Shown here piece after piece: positions 1 to 7,275 of a stretch of DNA of 64,000 bases; within the stretch, counting starts at the first letter, position 1, and every line of letters starts with the position of its first letter. The notes beneath the pieces are model-generated. The model ran no database searches. It was not told the DNA's origin and was given only the letters and a program-made list of their open reading frames with translations. A program made the position numbers and the translations under genes. The stretch comes from Corynebacterium sp. HMSC05H05 (GTDB lineage Bacteria > Actinomycetota > Actinomycetes > Mycobacteriales > Mycobacteriaceae). The stretch is from positions 1 through 64,000 of the forward strand of contig NZ_KV788410.1 in NCBI RefSeq assembly GCF_001807265.1, written 5' to 3'.

Positions 1-1
1 A

Positions 2-247
2 AACCCCCGCACACAAAGAATCGGACACTCTCTGGCTGCCTTGAAGGAATTCACCATTTTCCAGGTGCTCACCGGCGGCGGCCCAGGTAACTCAACAAGA
101 ACACTCGTTCTCGATATCTACACCCTCGCGTTCGGCGGCGGCACGGCTGACTTCGCAGCTGCATCTGCTCGAGGCATGGTGCTGTTCGTCATCATCCTCA
201 TCCTCACGCTCATTCAATTCTGGCTATCCAACCGGAATAAGAGGTAA
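2..247 (+). CDS. ABC transporter permease, 5' part missing (UgpA/MalF type)
   Basis: C-terminal part (about 81 codons) of an inner-membrane permease of a carbohydrate or glycerol-phosphate importer. The frame is open from base 2 to a TAA at 245-247. The segment TGGGPGNST near its middle is the hallmark C-terminal loop of MalF/UgpA-type permeases, and it is followed by one hydrophobic helix ending in a basic tail (SNRNKR). The EAA loop and earlier helices lie outside the window. It sits 5 nt before a second permease and a UgpB-like binding protein, so it is the first visible member of that operon. Family level is clear; the substrate is not. Confidence 0.85.
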   Translation, partial: NPRTQRIGHSLAALKEFTIFQVLTGGGPGNSTRTLVLDIYTLAFGGGTADFAAASARGMVLFVIILILTLIQFWLSNRNKR

Positions 248-252
248 GAACA

Positions 253-1083
253 ATGAACAACAACCTCCGCTCTCCTTTCGCCACAATCCTCATCTGGATT
301 TGGCTGCTGATCATCTGCCTCGCGGTAGCGTTTCCGGTCCTGTACGCAATCATCGGATCGTTCCGCACGTCGGGCGACATCCAGGCAGGTATCGACTCCC
401 TGTTCTTCGGGGAAACGACACTGGACAACTACCCGCGCGCGTGGAATCAATCCGCTGTGGGGCAACAGCTGATCAATTCAGTCATAGTCACCGTCTGCCA
501 AACCACTGGGCAGTTCGTCACCTCGGTACTCGCAGCGTATGCGCTGGTGTTCGGACGCCTCCCCGGCGCATCAAAGGCATTGGTCTTCTTCCTCCTGCCG
601 ATGATGATCCCGGGCGAAGTCTCCGTCATCGGTAATTACCTCACTGTTCGGAGCATGGGCTTCTACGACACCGTCGTAGGCATCTTCATTCCGTACCTGG
701 CGTCCAGTTTCACCCTCTTCCTCTTCTACCAAGCCTTTAAGGAATTCCCCAAGGAAATCCGAGAAGCGACCATCCTCGAAGGGGTCGGACCGTTCAAGTT
801 CCTCTGGTCCTTCCTCCTTCCCCTCAACCGGTCGGTCTGCATGACCGCCATCGTCACCAGCGCCATCGCGGCCTGGAACGGGTACATGTGGCCGCTGCTG
901 ATTACGCAGTCCGCCTCTGTCCGCACCATCCAACCAGGCATCAAGTCGCTCGCAGACGAGGCAGCAATCGACACCGGCCTTGTCCTTGCCGGCCTCATGA
1001 TCGCCGTCATCCCAACTGTCCTACTCGTCGTGTTCGGTCAGAAGTACCTGACACGTGGTCTCACCGAAGGAGCCGTCAAATAA
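253..1083 (+). CDS. ABC transporter permease (UgpE/MalG type)
   Basis: 276-residue permease partner of the preceding gene. About six membrane helices; the first spans residues 10-32. The EAA-type coupling loop is visible as the stretch beginning EIREATILEGVGPFKFLWSF (about residues 167-186), ending in a Leu-Pro pair as usual. The start ATG follows an AAGAGGTAAGAAC ribosome site. The stop TAA overlaps the start of the next gene by one base (TAATG), which indicates translational coupling. Family assignment is strong. Specificity is inferred only from the UgpB-like binding protein downstream. No ATPase gene (ugpC/msmK) is seen here, so it lies upstream or elsewhere. Confidence 0.9.
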   Translation: MNNNLRSPFATILIWIWLLIICLAVAFPVLYAIIGSFRTSGDIQAGIDSLFFGETTLDNYPRAWNQSAVGQQLINSVIVTVCQTTGQFVTSVLAAYALVFGRLPGASKALVFFLLPMMIPGEVSVIGNYLTVRSMGFYDTVVGIFIPYLASSFTLFLFYQAFKEFPKEIREATILEGVGPFKFLWSFLLPLNRSVCMTAIVTSAIAAWNGYMWPLLITQSASVRTIQPGIKSLADEAAIDTGLVLAGLMIAVIPTVLLVVFGQKYLTRGLTEGAVK

Positions 1084-2402
1084 TGTCCAAGCTCAAGCAC
1101 GTCATCGCTGTCGCAACTGCTGCTGCACTGTCCACCACCCTCGTCGCCTGCGGCGACTCCGCCGGCGGCGGCGACACCGAGAAAACCGCCGACGGTGCCG
1201 TTGTCGTCGATTTCTGGCACTCCGCATCCGGCGCAGCCGCCACCACACTGGAGGAGATCGTCAACGACTTCAACAACGAGCACAAAGGCGAGATTGAGGT
1301 CCAGGCTTCCTACCAGGGCAGCTACGAGGACGCGATTGCAAAGTTCATCGCTTCCGTCCAGACCAACGACCTACCCGCGCTCCTCCAGGCTTCCGACGTT
1401 CAAACTGCATATCTGCGCGATGCCGGTGTTGCCGCACCTGCCCAGGAACTCGGCGGCGACTACAACTTCGACAACCTCATGGATGTTGTGGGCAACTACT
1501 ACACCTTCGACGGCAAGATGTACTCGATGCCGTTCATGGTGTCCCAGCCCGCGATCTACACCAACGACACCGAGCTGACAGCGGCCGGCGTGAGCCACGA
1601 CGACCTGTCCACCGTCAACGGGCTGCTCGACGCCGCCGAGAAAATCCACGACAAGACTGGCAAGGCCGGTCTGACGTTCCACCACAGCGGTTGGTACATG
1701 GAGCAGTTCCAGTCAATGACCGGCCAGTACATGTGCTCCCCCGAAAATGGCGTCGACACCGCCGCCACCGAGTTCAACCTGACGTCGCCCGAAACTGAAG
1801 CACTTTGGAAGCGCATCGGCGAGCTGTACTCAAAGGGTGCAATCCACAACCCGGGTAACGACGGTTCCGCCGCCACGGGCGCGTTCTTGGCTGACCAGGC
1901 AGCAATTCAGCTGAACTCCTCCGGCAACTACGGCAACATCGTGAGCGCGAACCCGAACTTCGATTGGTCCATCCTTTCTCTGCCGCGTGACACCGACGAA
2001 GCGGGCGCGGTTCCGGGCGGCAACTCGCTCTGGGCTATCAAGGAAGGCCACTCCAAGGACACCCAGCAGGCTGCATGGGAGTTCATGCAGTACGTCGGCA
2101 CCGACGAGGTGCAGAAGAAGATCTTCGACCAGACCGGCTACCTGCCCACCTCGAAGGGCGCAGGCGAGTCGTTGGCTGACCTCACGAAGCAGCAGCAATC
2201 TCTGATCGCCCAGATCCAGAACACCCCGAGCAACAAGGTGACCGCCGGCTGCAAAACCGGTGCGCTGAACTCTGCGCGAAATTCCTACCAGTCCGCGATG
2301 TCCTCCATCGCCAACGGCAGCGATCCCAAGACGGCACTCGAAGAAGCACAACAGGGCGCTAACGCGGAAATCACCTCGTACAACGAACGCGCGGGCAAGT
2401 AG
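1083..2402 (+). CDS. UgpB-like extracellular solute-binding lipoprotein
   Basis: 439 residues. The N-terminus has a basic start, a hydrophobic run and a lipobox LVAC with the lipidated Cys about 24 residues in, so it is an exported lipoprotein tethered outside the membrane. The mature protein starts with VVVDFWHSASG, then NDFNNEH and SYQGSYEDAIAKF, which closely matches the start of UgpB (FWHS, FNAEN, YKGNYE), the sn-glycerol-3-phosphate or glycerophosphodiester binding protein. Length fits the family. I chose the ATG at 1083 because it directly follows the permease stop and creates a proper signal peptide. Upstream in-frame starts would lie inside the permease gene. Confidence 0.88.
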   Translation: MSKLKHVIAVATAAALSTTLVACGDSAGGGDTEKTADGAVVVDFWHSASGAAATTLEEIVNDFNNEHKGEIEVQASYQGSYEDAIAKFIASVQTNDLPALLQASDVQTAYLRDAGVAAPAQELGGDYNFDNLMDVVGNYYTFDGKMYSMPFMVSQPAIYTNDTELTAAGVSHDDLSTVNGLLDAAEKIHDKTGKAGLTFHHSGWYMEQFQSMTGQYMCSPENGVDTAATEFNLTSPETEALWKRIGELYSKGAIHNPGNDGSAATGAFLADQAAIQLNSSGNYGNIVSANPNFDWSILSLPRDTDEAGAVPGGNSLWAIKEGHSKDTQQAAWEFMQYVGTDEVQKKIFDQTGYLPTSKGAGESLADLTKQQQSLIAQIQNTPSNKVTAGCKTGALNSARNSYQSAMSSIANGSDPKTALEEAQQGANAEITSYNERAGK

Positions 2403-2421
2403 TAGAGGTTGGAGTAAACCG

Positions 2422-3117
2422 TTGAATTCTTTTCCCCCTGCCTCAGATCAACGAACCTTCGAGAAGTTCAAGGCTGACGGCACCGCTAAGCGGCACCGCG
2501 GCTGCACGTTTGTCGCAAACGTTGTAGAGGACAGCCCCAGCTACGAAGTGTGCGAACGCATCCAGGGCGACGCCGTGGAGCACGGGATGACGCAGCATTT
2601 CGCGCTACTTCCGCCTTCGAGCTACCACATGACGGTGTTTCCCGGGCTCAAAGACCGGAAATTCATTGGCGAAGAAGCCCGGTGGCCGGACTGGTTGAAA
2701 CCTGCGTCAGACATGACGGAGGCGGTAGAGCTGATCCGCACGCGGCTCATTGATGCGCGGGACAGGATTCCCGCCCTACCGCCGCTGCGTATGAAGCCGG
2801 ACTACGTCTACGACCTCGGCGTCTCGCTTACCGTTCATCTCGTCCCTGCAGACGAGGAAATGGCTGGGCAGCTCTACGAGTTTCGGTCGAGTTTGCGTGA
2901 CGTGCTAGAGATCAAGGACCAGCACTTTGATACCTACCGTTTTCATTGCAGTCTCGGCTACCGCCTGACGGCCTCCGAAACTACGGAGCAGGTCAACTCA
3001 GAACTGGCAGAGCGCTACTCTGCGTGGGTCCAGGAAATCGACACCTTCGACTTGGAGCGGCCAGCATTCAATGTCTTCGACGACATGCTTTCGTTCCCCC
3101 CGCTGCTGATGTTCTAG
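2422..3117 (+). CDS. 2H phosphoesterase-like protein (DUF1868 type)
   Basis: 231 residues, TTG start at 2422 after a GGAG ribosome site, 19 nt behind the binding-protein gene and probably in the same operon. Two HxTx/HxSx signatures are visible: H69-M-T-V (in SYHMTVFPG) and H175-C-S-L (in YRFHCSLGY). They are about 106 residues apart, the pattern of 2H phosphoesterases that cleave cyclic or other phosphodiesters. No signal peptide, so it is cytoplasmic. In E. coli the Ugp operon carries the unrelated phosphodiesterase UgpQ; this gene may fill a comparable place, which is inference. The exact substrate is unknown. Confidence 0.75.
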   Translation: MNSFPPASDQRTFEKFKADGTAKRHRGCTFVANVVEDSPSYEVCERIQGDAVEHGMTQHFALLPPSSYHMTVFPGLKDRKFIGEEARWPDWLKPASDMTEAVELIRTRLIDARDRIPALPPLRMKPDYVYDLGVSLTVHLVPADEEMAGQLYEFRSSLRDVLEIKDQHFDTYRFHCSLGYRLTASETTEQVNSELAERYSAWVQEIDTFDLERPAFNVFDDMLSFPPLLMF

Positions 3118-3128
3118 CTCGAACACCC

Positions 3129-3158
3129 GAAGGGCCGCTCTATGCAGAGCGGCCCTTC
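3129..3158. terminator. Strong bidirectional hairpin between convergent genes
   Basis: Perfect 13-bp stem (GAAGGGCCGCTCT at 3129-3141 with its complement at 3146-3158) and a 4-nt loop. It lies just after the stop of the 2H phosphoesterase gene and just after the minus-strand lacI-type gene, so it can end transcripts from both sides. Short T-rich tracts are weak. Confidence 0.85.
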
Positions 3159-3159
3159 T

Positions 3160-4209
3160 TCAGTTCACCCGGCCAGTGGTGGTTCCAACTACGAGCTCCC
3201 CGGCGACAAGATGTCGCATACGTTCGCTATCCGCACCGTCAGACTGAATCATTTCCACGATTCGCCGTGCGGCCATCCGCCCAACCGTCTCGACAGGCTT
3301 TCGGACCGTGGTCAGCCCGATGAGATCCAGTCCTTCGAGGACCCCGTCTGACCCGGTAACTGAAAGCTGCCCCGGAACGTTAATCCCTAGCTTTTTTGCC
3401 GCCCTGAGCACTGCAATAGCATTGCGGTCAAAAAGCCCCGTGATCGCCGTATATCCGTCACGGTACACAGCGTCGACCCACCGGATAAGGTCTTGCTCCT
3501 TCATTCCAAAGGTGATGGCCGAAGCAAAATCCAGACCCTTTGATGCCGCGTATGCCTTTTGCGCCTCGGCTCTCATCCACGTGCCCATAGAGCGATCCTG
3601 TGGAGCCTCTTGCATCATGATCCTCGTGTGCCCGAGTTCAATGAGGTGATCCACGATCAACCGTGCGTGCGCTTCTTCGTCGAAACCAACCGTGTCCAGC
3701 TGCCCTGTCGGTTCGGGCCGCCCCACGACAACCAAGGGCATTTGTTGCGCAAACCGAAGATGCTGTTCCGACTCGACTCCGCCGACAGACACGAGCATGC
3801 CCTGGATCGGCATGCTGGCGAGATTCTCCAACGCCGCCTCGTTCGACTCACGGGTCGAGTGGGTGACCGTCTGCTGGATCACATGGAACCCGAGCTCAGT
3901 CAATCCTTCGTGGAGATGCCGGTTCAGCTGCGCGAAAATCGGGATATCGATGGAGCTAATCAAGAGCCCAATGGTCGGGGCAGGCTCCGCCCTCATGAGC
4001 TGAGCGGACATCGCGGGGACGTACCCCAGCTGTCTGATCGCCTGTTCAACCGCTTGCCGCGTTGTTTCCGCGACACGCGAGTCTTGCCGGATGACGCGGG
4101 AAACGGTGGACTTAGAAACGCCGGCAGCCGCAGCCACATCAAGAATCGTCGGCTTCGAGCGTCGCGACTGAAGGCCACGCAACTCCCGTTGGTGACGGGT
4201 CGGATCCAT
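3160..4209 (-). CDS. LacI-family transcriptional regulator
   Basis: 349 residues from the ATG at 4209. The N-terminal helix-turn-helix reads TILDVAAAAGVSKSTVSRVI (about residues 21-40), the classic LacI DNA-binding unit, followed by a periplasmic-binding-protein-like sensor core (PTIGLLISS, then VVVGRPEP and TGLFDRNAIAVLRAAKKLG). It is convergent with the UgpB-type importer, so it is a plausible regulator of it, but no operator is visible because the importer promoter is outside the window. The open frame extends 42 codons further upstream. Those residues do not look like LacI, so I used the internal ATG. Its ribosome site is weak. Confidence 0.9.
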   Translation of the reverse strand: MDPTRHQRELRGLQSRRSKPTILDVAAAAGVSKSTVSRVIRQDSRVAETTRQAVEQAIRQLGYVPAMSAQLMRAEPAPTIGLLISSIDIPIFAQLNRHLHEGLTELGFHVIQQTVTHSTRESNEAALENLASMPIQGMLVSVGGVESEQHLRFAQQMPLVVVGRPEPTGQLDTVGFDEEAHARLIVDHLIELGHTRIMMQEAPQDRSMGTWMRAEAQKAYAASKGLDFASAITFGMKEQDLIRWVDAVYRDGYTAITGLFDRNAIAVLRAAKKLGINVPGQLSVTGSDGVLEGLDLIGLTTVRKPVETVGRMAARRIVEMIQSDGADSERMRHLVAGELVVGTTTGRVN

Positions 4210-4314
4210 TCTGTTCAAGGTTCGATTTCCTTGACTCCACTGCTGTTGTCTTCGTACCGCGCCATCCCACGCCGTCTTGCGACGTAGCACAGCACACCAA
4301 AAATCAGAATCTAC

Positions 4315-4351
4315 CAAAAAGAGGGCCACACACATTGTCGTGCGGGCCCTC
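4315..4351 (-). terminator. Rho-independent terminator of the DASS transporter gene
   Basis: On the minus strand an imperfect hairpin (outer stem GAGGGCC at 4321-4327 with GGCCCTC at 4345-4351) is followed directly by TTTTTGGT. It begins 18 nt after the stop of the transporter gene. Confidence 0.75.
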
Positions 4352-4368
4352 CCCCATTCTGCGGTCTC

Positions 4369-5949
4369 TTACAGCACCAGCCCGAACACTGGCACCGCGA
4401 TGAGGTAGGTCGCCAGCGTGATCAGCACCATGGCGATCACGTTGAGCCAGACGCCGCCCTTGATCATCTCGCCCATGGTGACGTAGCCGGAGGAGTACGC
4501 GATCGCGTTCGGCGGGGTCGCCACCGGCAGCATGAACGCACAGGTGGCGGCCAGTGCTACCGGGATGGCGAGCAGCATGACGTTCATCTCCGTGGCGTCG
4601 GTAAGCCCGATGCCCACTGCGACGCCGCCCATAATGGGCAGGAACGTCGCGGCCGTGGCGGTGTTAGAGGTCAGCTCCGTCAAGATCAGCACGAGCGCGG
4701 CGACTGCGAAGATAAGCAGGATCATCGGCAGCGACGCCAGCCCCTTGGCCTTCTCGCCGATCCACAGGGACAGGCCAGTAGCGGTGAACATGGCGGACAG
4801 GGAAAGCCCGCCGCCGAACAGCAGCAGCACGTCCCACGGCATCTCGTTGGCCGTCTCCCAGTCCAACAGACGCTTGCCGTTGGAGGTGCCGGGCACGATG
4901 AACATGAGCAAGCCGGCGATGATGCCCACAATCGCGTCGTCGTACGGGAAGTCCCAGCCGAACTGGCTGCGGCCAAGCGGGATGAAGATCCACGCCAATG
5001 CGGCCACGAGGAAAATCACACCGACTGCGACCTGGGGGAAGGTCCAGGGGCCGAGCTTTTTCAGCTCGGCGTCGATGAGCTCGCGCCCGCCCGGGATGGT
5101 GTCCACCTCAGGCTTGAACACGGTGATGAGCACCCACCACGCGATGAAGGTGAACACCACGGCCACCGGCAGGCCCACCAGCATCCACTCGCCGAAGCCG
5201 ATGACGATGCCGTGGGCTTCTTCCATGTAGCCCTTCAGCAGCGCGTTCGGCGGGGTGCCGATGAGCGTTGCCAGCGAGCCGATGGACGCCGAGTACGCGA
5301 TCGCCAGCATGAGCGCGGTAGCGAACTTCTTCTGGTTTTTCATCCCGCCGACGGTGTCCGCGGTGAGCATGAGCACGGAGGTGCCGATGGGCAGCATCAC
5401 CACGGCGGTGGCTGTGTTGGACACCCACATGGACATAAAGCCGGTGGCGAGCATGAAGCCCAAAATGATGCGCTTCGGGCTGGTGCCCACCACCTTGACC
5501 ACCATCAGCGCCAGGCGGCGGTGCAGGTTCCAGCGCTGCAGGCCCAGGGCCATGAGGAAGCCGCCCATGAACAAAAAGATCGTCGCGGACGCGTACGGCG
5601 AGGAGACGTCCTTAAACGGCGCGACACCCGCCAGCGGGAACACGGCAATGGGCAGCAGCGCGGTGGCGGCCAGCGGGATCGCCTCGGTCATCCACCACGC
5701 GCCCATGAGGACGGTGGTGGCGGCGACGATGCGCATGGTGTCGGCGGAGTACTCCACGCCTTCCTTCGCGCCGGAGGACTGAGCGACGGTATCGGCCGCG
5801 CCGGAGGGGAAAAAGAAGTAGACGAGCGCGGCGAGGATCACGCCGGTGATCAGGCCGATGAGTTGGCGGCGCCACTCGCCGGGTTCGGGTGCTTTGGCGA
5901 GGTCGCCGTCGGAAAGGGCGGCGGAATCGTGGATCACGGGAGTCGACAT
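4369..5949 (-). CDS. DASS-family sodium:dicarboxylate symporter
   Basis: 526 residues, integral membrane protein with about 11-13 helices. Both family-defining SNT motifs are present (SNTATAVVMLPIG in the first half, TSNTATAATFLPIMGG in the second), as is the conserved MTEAIPLAATALLPI segment. It probably imports C4-dicarboxylates (succinate, fumarate, malate) with sodium. The Corynebacterium member DccT belongs to this family. I place the start at 5949 because a TAACCT -10 box (5957-5962) lies exactly 7 nt upstream, fitting a leaderless mRNA. A GTG at 5970 has no usable ribosome site. Monocistronic, with its own terminator. Confidence 0.9.
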   Translation of the reverse strand: MSTPVIHDSAALSDGDLAKAPEPGEWRRQLIGLITGVILAALVYFFFPSGAADTVAQSSGAKEGVEYSADTMRIVAATTVLMGAWWMTEAIPLAATALLPIAVFPLAGVAPFKDVSSPYASATIFLFMGGFLMALGLQRWNLHRRLALMVVKVVGTSPKRIILGFMLATGFMSMWVSNTATAVVMLPIGTSVLMLTADTVGGMKNQKKFATALMLAIAYSASIGSLATLIGTPPNALLKGYMEEAHGIVIGFGEWMLVGLPVAVVFTFIAWWVLITVFKPEVDTIPGGRELIDAELKKLGPWTFPQVAVGVIFLVAALAWIFIPLGRSQFGWDFPYDDAIVGIIAGLLMFIVPGTSNGKRLLDWETANEMPWDVLLLFGGGLSLSAMFTATGLSLWIGEKAKGLASLPMILLIFAVAALVLILTELTSNTATAATFLPIMGGVAVGIGLTDATEMNVMLLAIPVALAATCAFMLPVATPPNAIAYSSGYVTMGEMIKGGVWLNVIAMVLITLATYLIAVPVFGLVL

Positions 5950-5956
5950 GGGCGAA

Positions 5957-5962
5957 AGGTTA
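5957..5962 (-). promoter_or_regulatory. -10 box of a leaderless transcript (DASS transporter)
   Basis: TAACCT on the minus strand, 7 nt before the ATG at 5949. It decides the start against a GTG 21 nt upstream. Confidence 0.55.
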
Positions 5963-5998
5963 GCGGACACCCCCTGATTCCCACACCCGTTTCCGAAA

Positions 5999-6961
5999 TT
6001 ACACCCGGATTCGGGGGCGCTGATTTAGCACCTCTACGCAGGCGCGGACGCGGTCGAACCACCAGTCGCGGCGGTCCGCCGGCGCCCGCAGCGCGTGCAG
6101 CCTGTCCGGATCGGGGGTGGTGCGAGTTACTGCCATGCGCCCGTTTGTGATCTCCCGGGGCTCCGCGACGTCTTCAACAAACAGCCGCTGCGTGGCCAGT
6201 CCAGCCGCGCGCGAGCCGGCAAGTTTCGCGGCCACCAGCCCCGCGTCCATCCCGACGGCGGTATCCAACGCGCTGGCCACGGTCACATCGAGGTTGAGAT
6301 CCCCAGCAATGCGCAGAAGCTTATCGACGCCACCTAACGGCGCCACCTTGCACACCGCCACATCAGCCGCCCCGAGTTCGGCCACACGGTATGGGTCGGC
6401 GGCGCGGCGAATGGACTCGTCGGCCGCGATCGGCGTTCTGGTGCGCCGCCGGACTTCCGCGAGTTCCTCCACGGTGGCGCAGGGCTGCTCGATGTACTCC
6501 AACTCGCCGAGTTTCTCGGCGGCCTCGACGGCCTCTTCGACGCGCCAGCCGCGGTTGGCGTCCACGCGAAGGGTCGCGTCGGGGCGAAGTTGGCGGACGG
6601 CGGCGACGCGCCGGAGGTCGTCGTCAAGCGATTGCCCCTTCTCCGCCACCTTGATTTTGAAGGTGGAAACGCCGGGGTAGCGCGCCAGCACCGGCTCGAC
6701 GTCGGCGACGGCCGGGATGGTGCCGTTGACCTCCACGCTGCCCTCTGCTGAAGGCAGGCCGGTGAACGCCGCCTCGATGCCGGCGGCCAGCCACGCGGCG
6801 GATTCCTGCGGGCCGTATTCGGTGAACGGGGAGAACTCGCCCCAACCGGCGGGGCCGTCGATGAGCAGGGCTTCGCGGGTGGTCACGCCGCGGAATTTCA
6901 CGGCCATGGGCAGGGCGACGACGTGGGCGCGCTCGAGGATCTCGTCGGCGGAAGGCAGCAT
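5999..6961 (-). CDS. menC: o-Succinylbenzoate synthase
   Basis: 320-residue enolase-superfamily enzyme that dehydrates SHCHC to o-succinylbenzoate in menaquinone synthesis (cytoplasm). Visible catalytic features: TFKIKVAEKG (the KxK base), LRVDANRGW (metal Asp), YIEQP (metal Glu), IAADES (metal Asp) and CKVAPLGG (second lysine). This is the standard OSBS set. The ATG at 6961 is preceded by TATAAA (6968-6973) with a 6-nt gap, so the transcript is probably leaderless. menB lies 2.5 kb away, menE and menA further on, so the men genes are scattered here. A copy of the GCTTATCGACG word (6319-6329) is read as Val-Asp-Lys-Leu. Confidence 0.92.
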   Translation of the reverse strand: MLPSADEILERAHVVALPMAVKFRGVTTREALLIDGPAGWGEFSPFTEYGPQESAAWLAAGIEAAFTGLPSAEGSVEVNGTIPAVADVEPVLARYPGVSTFKIKVAEKGQSLDDDLRRVAAVRQLRPDATLRVDANRGWRVEEAVEAAEKLGELEYIEQPCATVEELAEVRRRTRTPIAADESIRRAADPYRVAELGAADVAVCKVAPLGGVDKLLRIAGDLNLDVTVASALDTAVGMDAGLVAAKLAGSRAAGLATQRLFVEDVAEPREITNGRMAVTRTTPDPDRLHALRAPADRRDWWFDRVRACVEVLNQRPRIRV

Positions 6962-7005
6962 GGGTGCTTTATACCTCTTTACCGGCCGAGGTAGTTGCAA
7001 AGAGG

Positions 7006-7275
7006 CTACTGCGGCCGCTTGGTCAGCACGAGAGCGACCGGCCCCTTCGGCCTGTCCGCGCACGTCATGCCGTTGGCCGCGGCGGCGATGCAGGAGCCGC
7101 AGTTGCCGCCGGCGCAAGACGAGCCGAGCTCTTCCAGCGTGAGGTGGCCGGTGCGCTCGAGGTGGTGGACCACGGCGTCCACGGTGGAATCCGTCAGCCC
7201 CGTCACGCGGCGGATGTCGGCGCGGGAGCGTGCACCGTCTTTGATAGCTGCCACAACGGCCTGCATGGGGCGCAT
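7006..7275 (-). CDS. feoC: FeoC-like winged-helix protein with a cysteine cluster
   Basis: 89 residues. The first half is a small winged-helix unit (RADIRRVTGLTDSTVDAVVHHL). The second half has four cysteines, C54-x4-C59-x2-C62-x9-C72, as in FeoC proteins that bind an Fe-S cluster or act as a cytoplasmic accessory to FeoB. The start at 7275 overlaps the feoB stop by one base (TGATG), so it is the third gene of feoABC. Regulation presumably follows the feoA promoter. The exact role of FeoC outside enterobacteria is not settled, so the name rests on position plus architecture. Confidence 0.75.
   Translation of the reverse strand: MRPMQAVVAAIKDGARSRADIRRVTGLTDSTVDAVVHHLERTGHLTLEELGSSCAGGNCGSCIAAAANGMTCADRPKGPVALVLTKRPQ

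Noticed and set aside
5212..6150. 312-codon plus-strand frame over the DASS and menC genes
   Set aside because: Antisense shadow; both underlying genes have clear catalytic motifs on the other strand.
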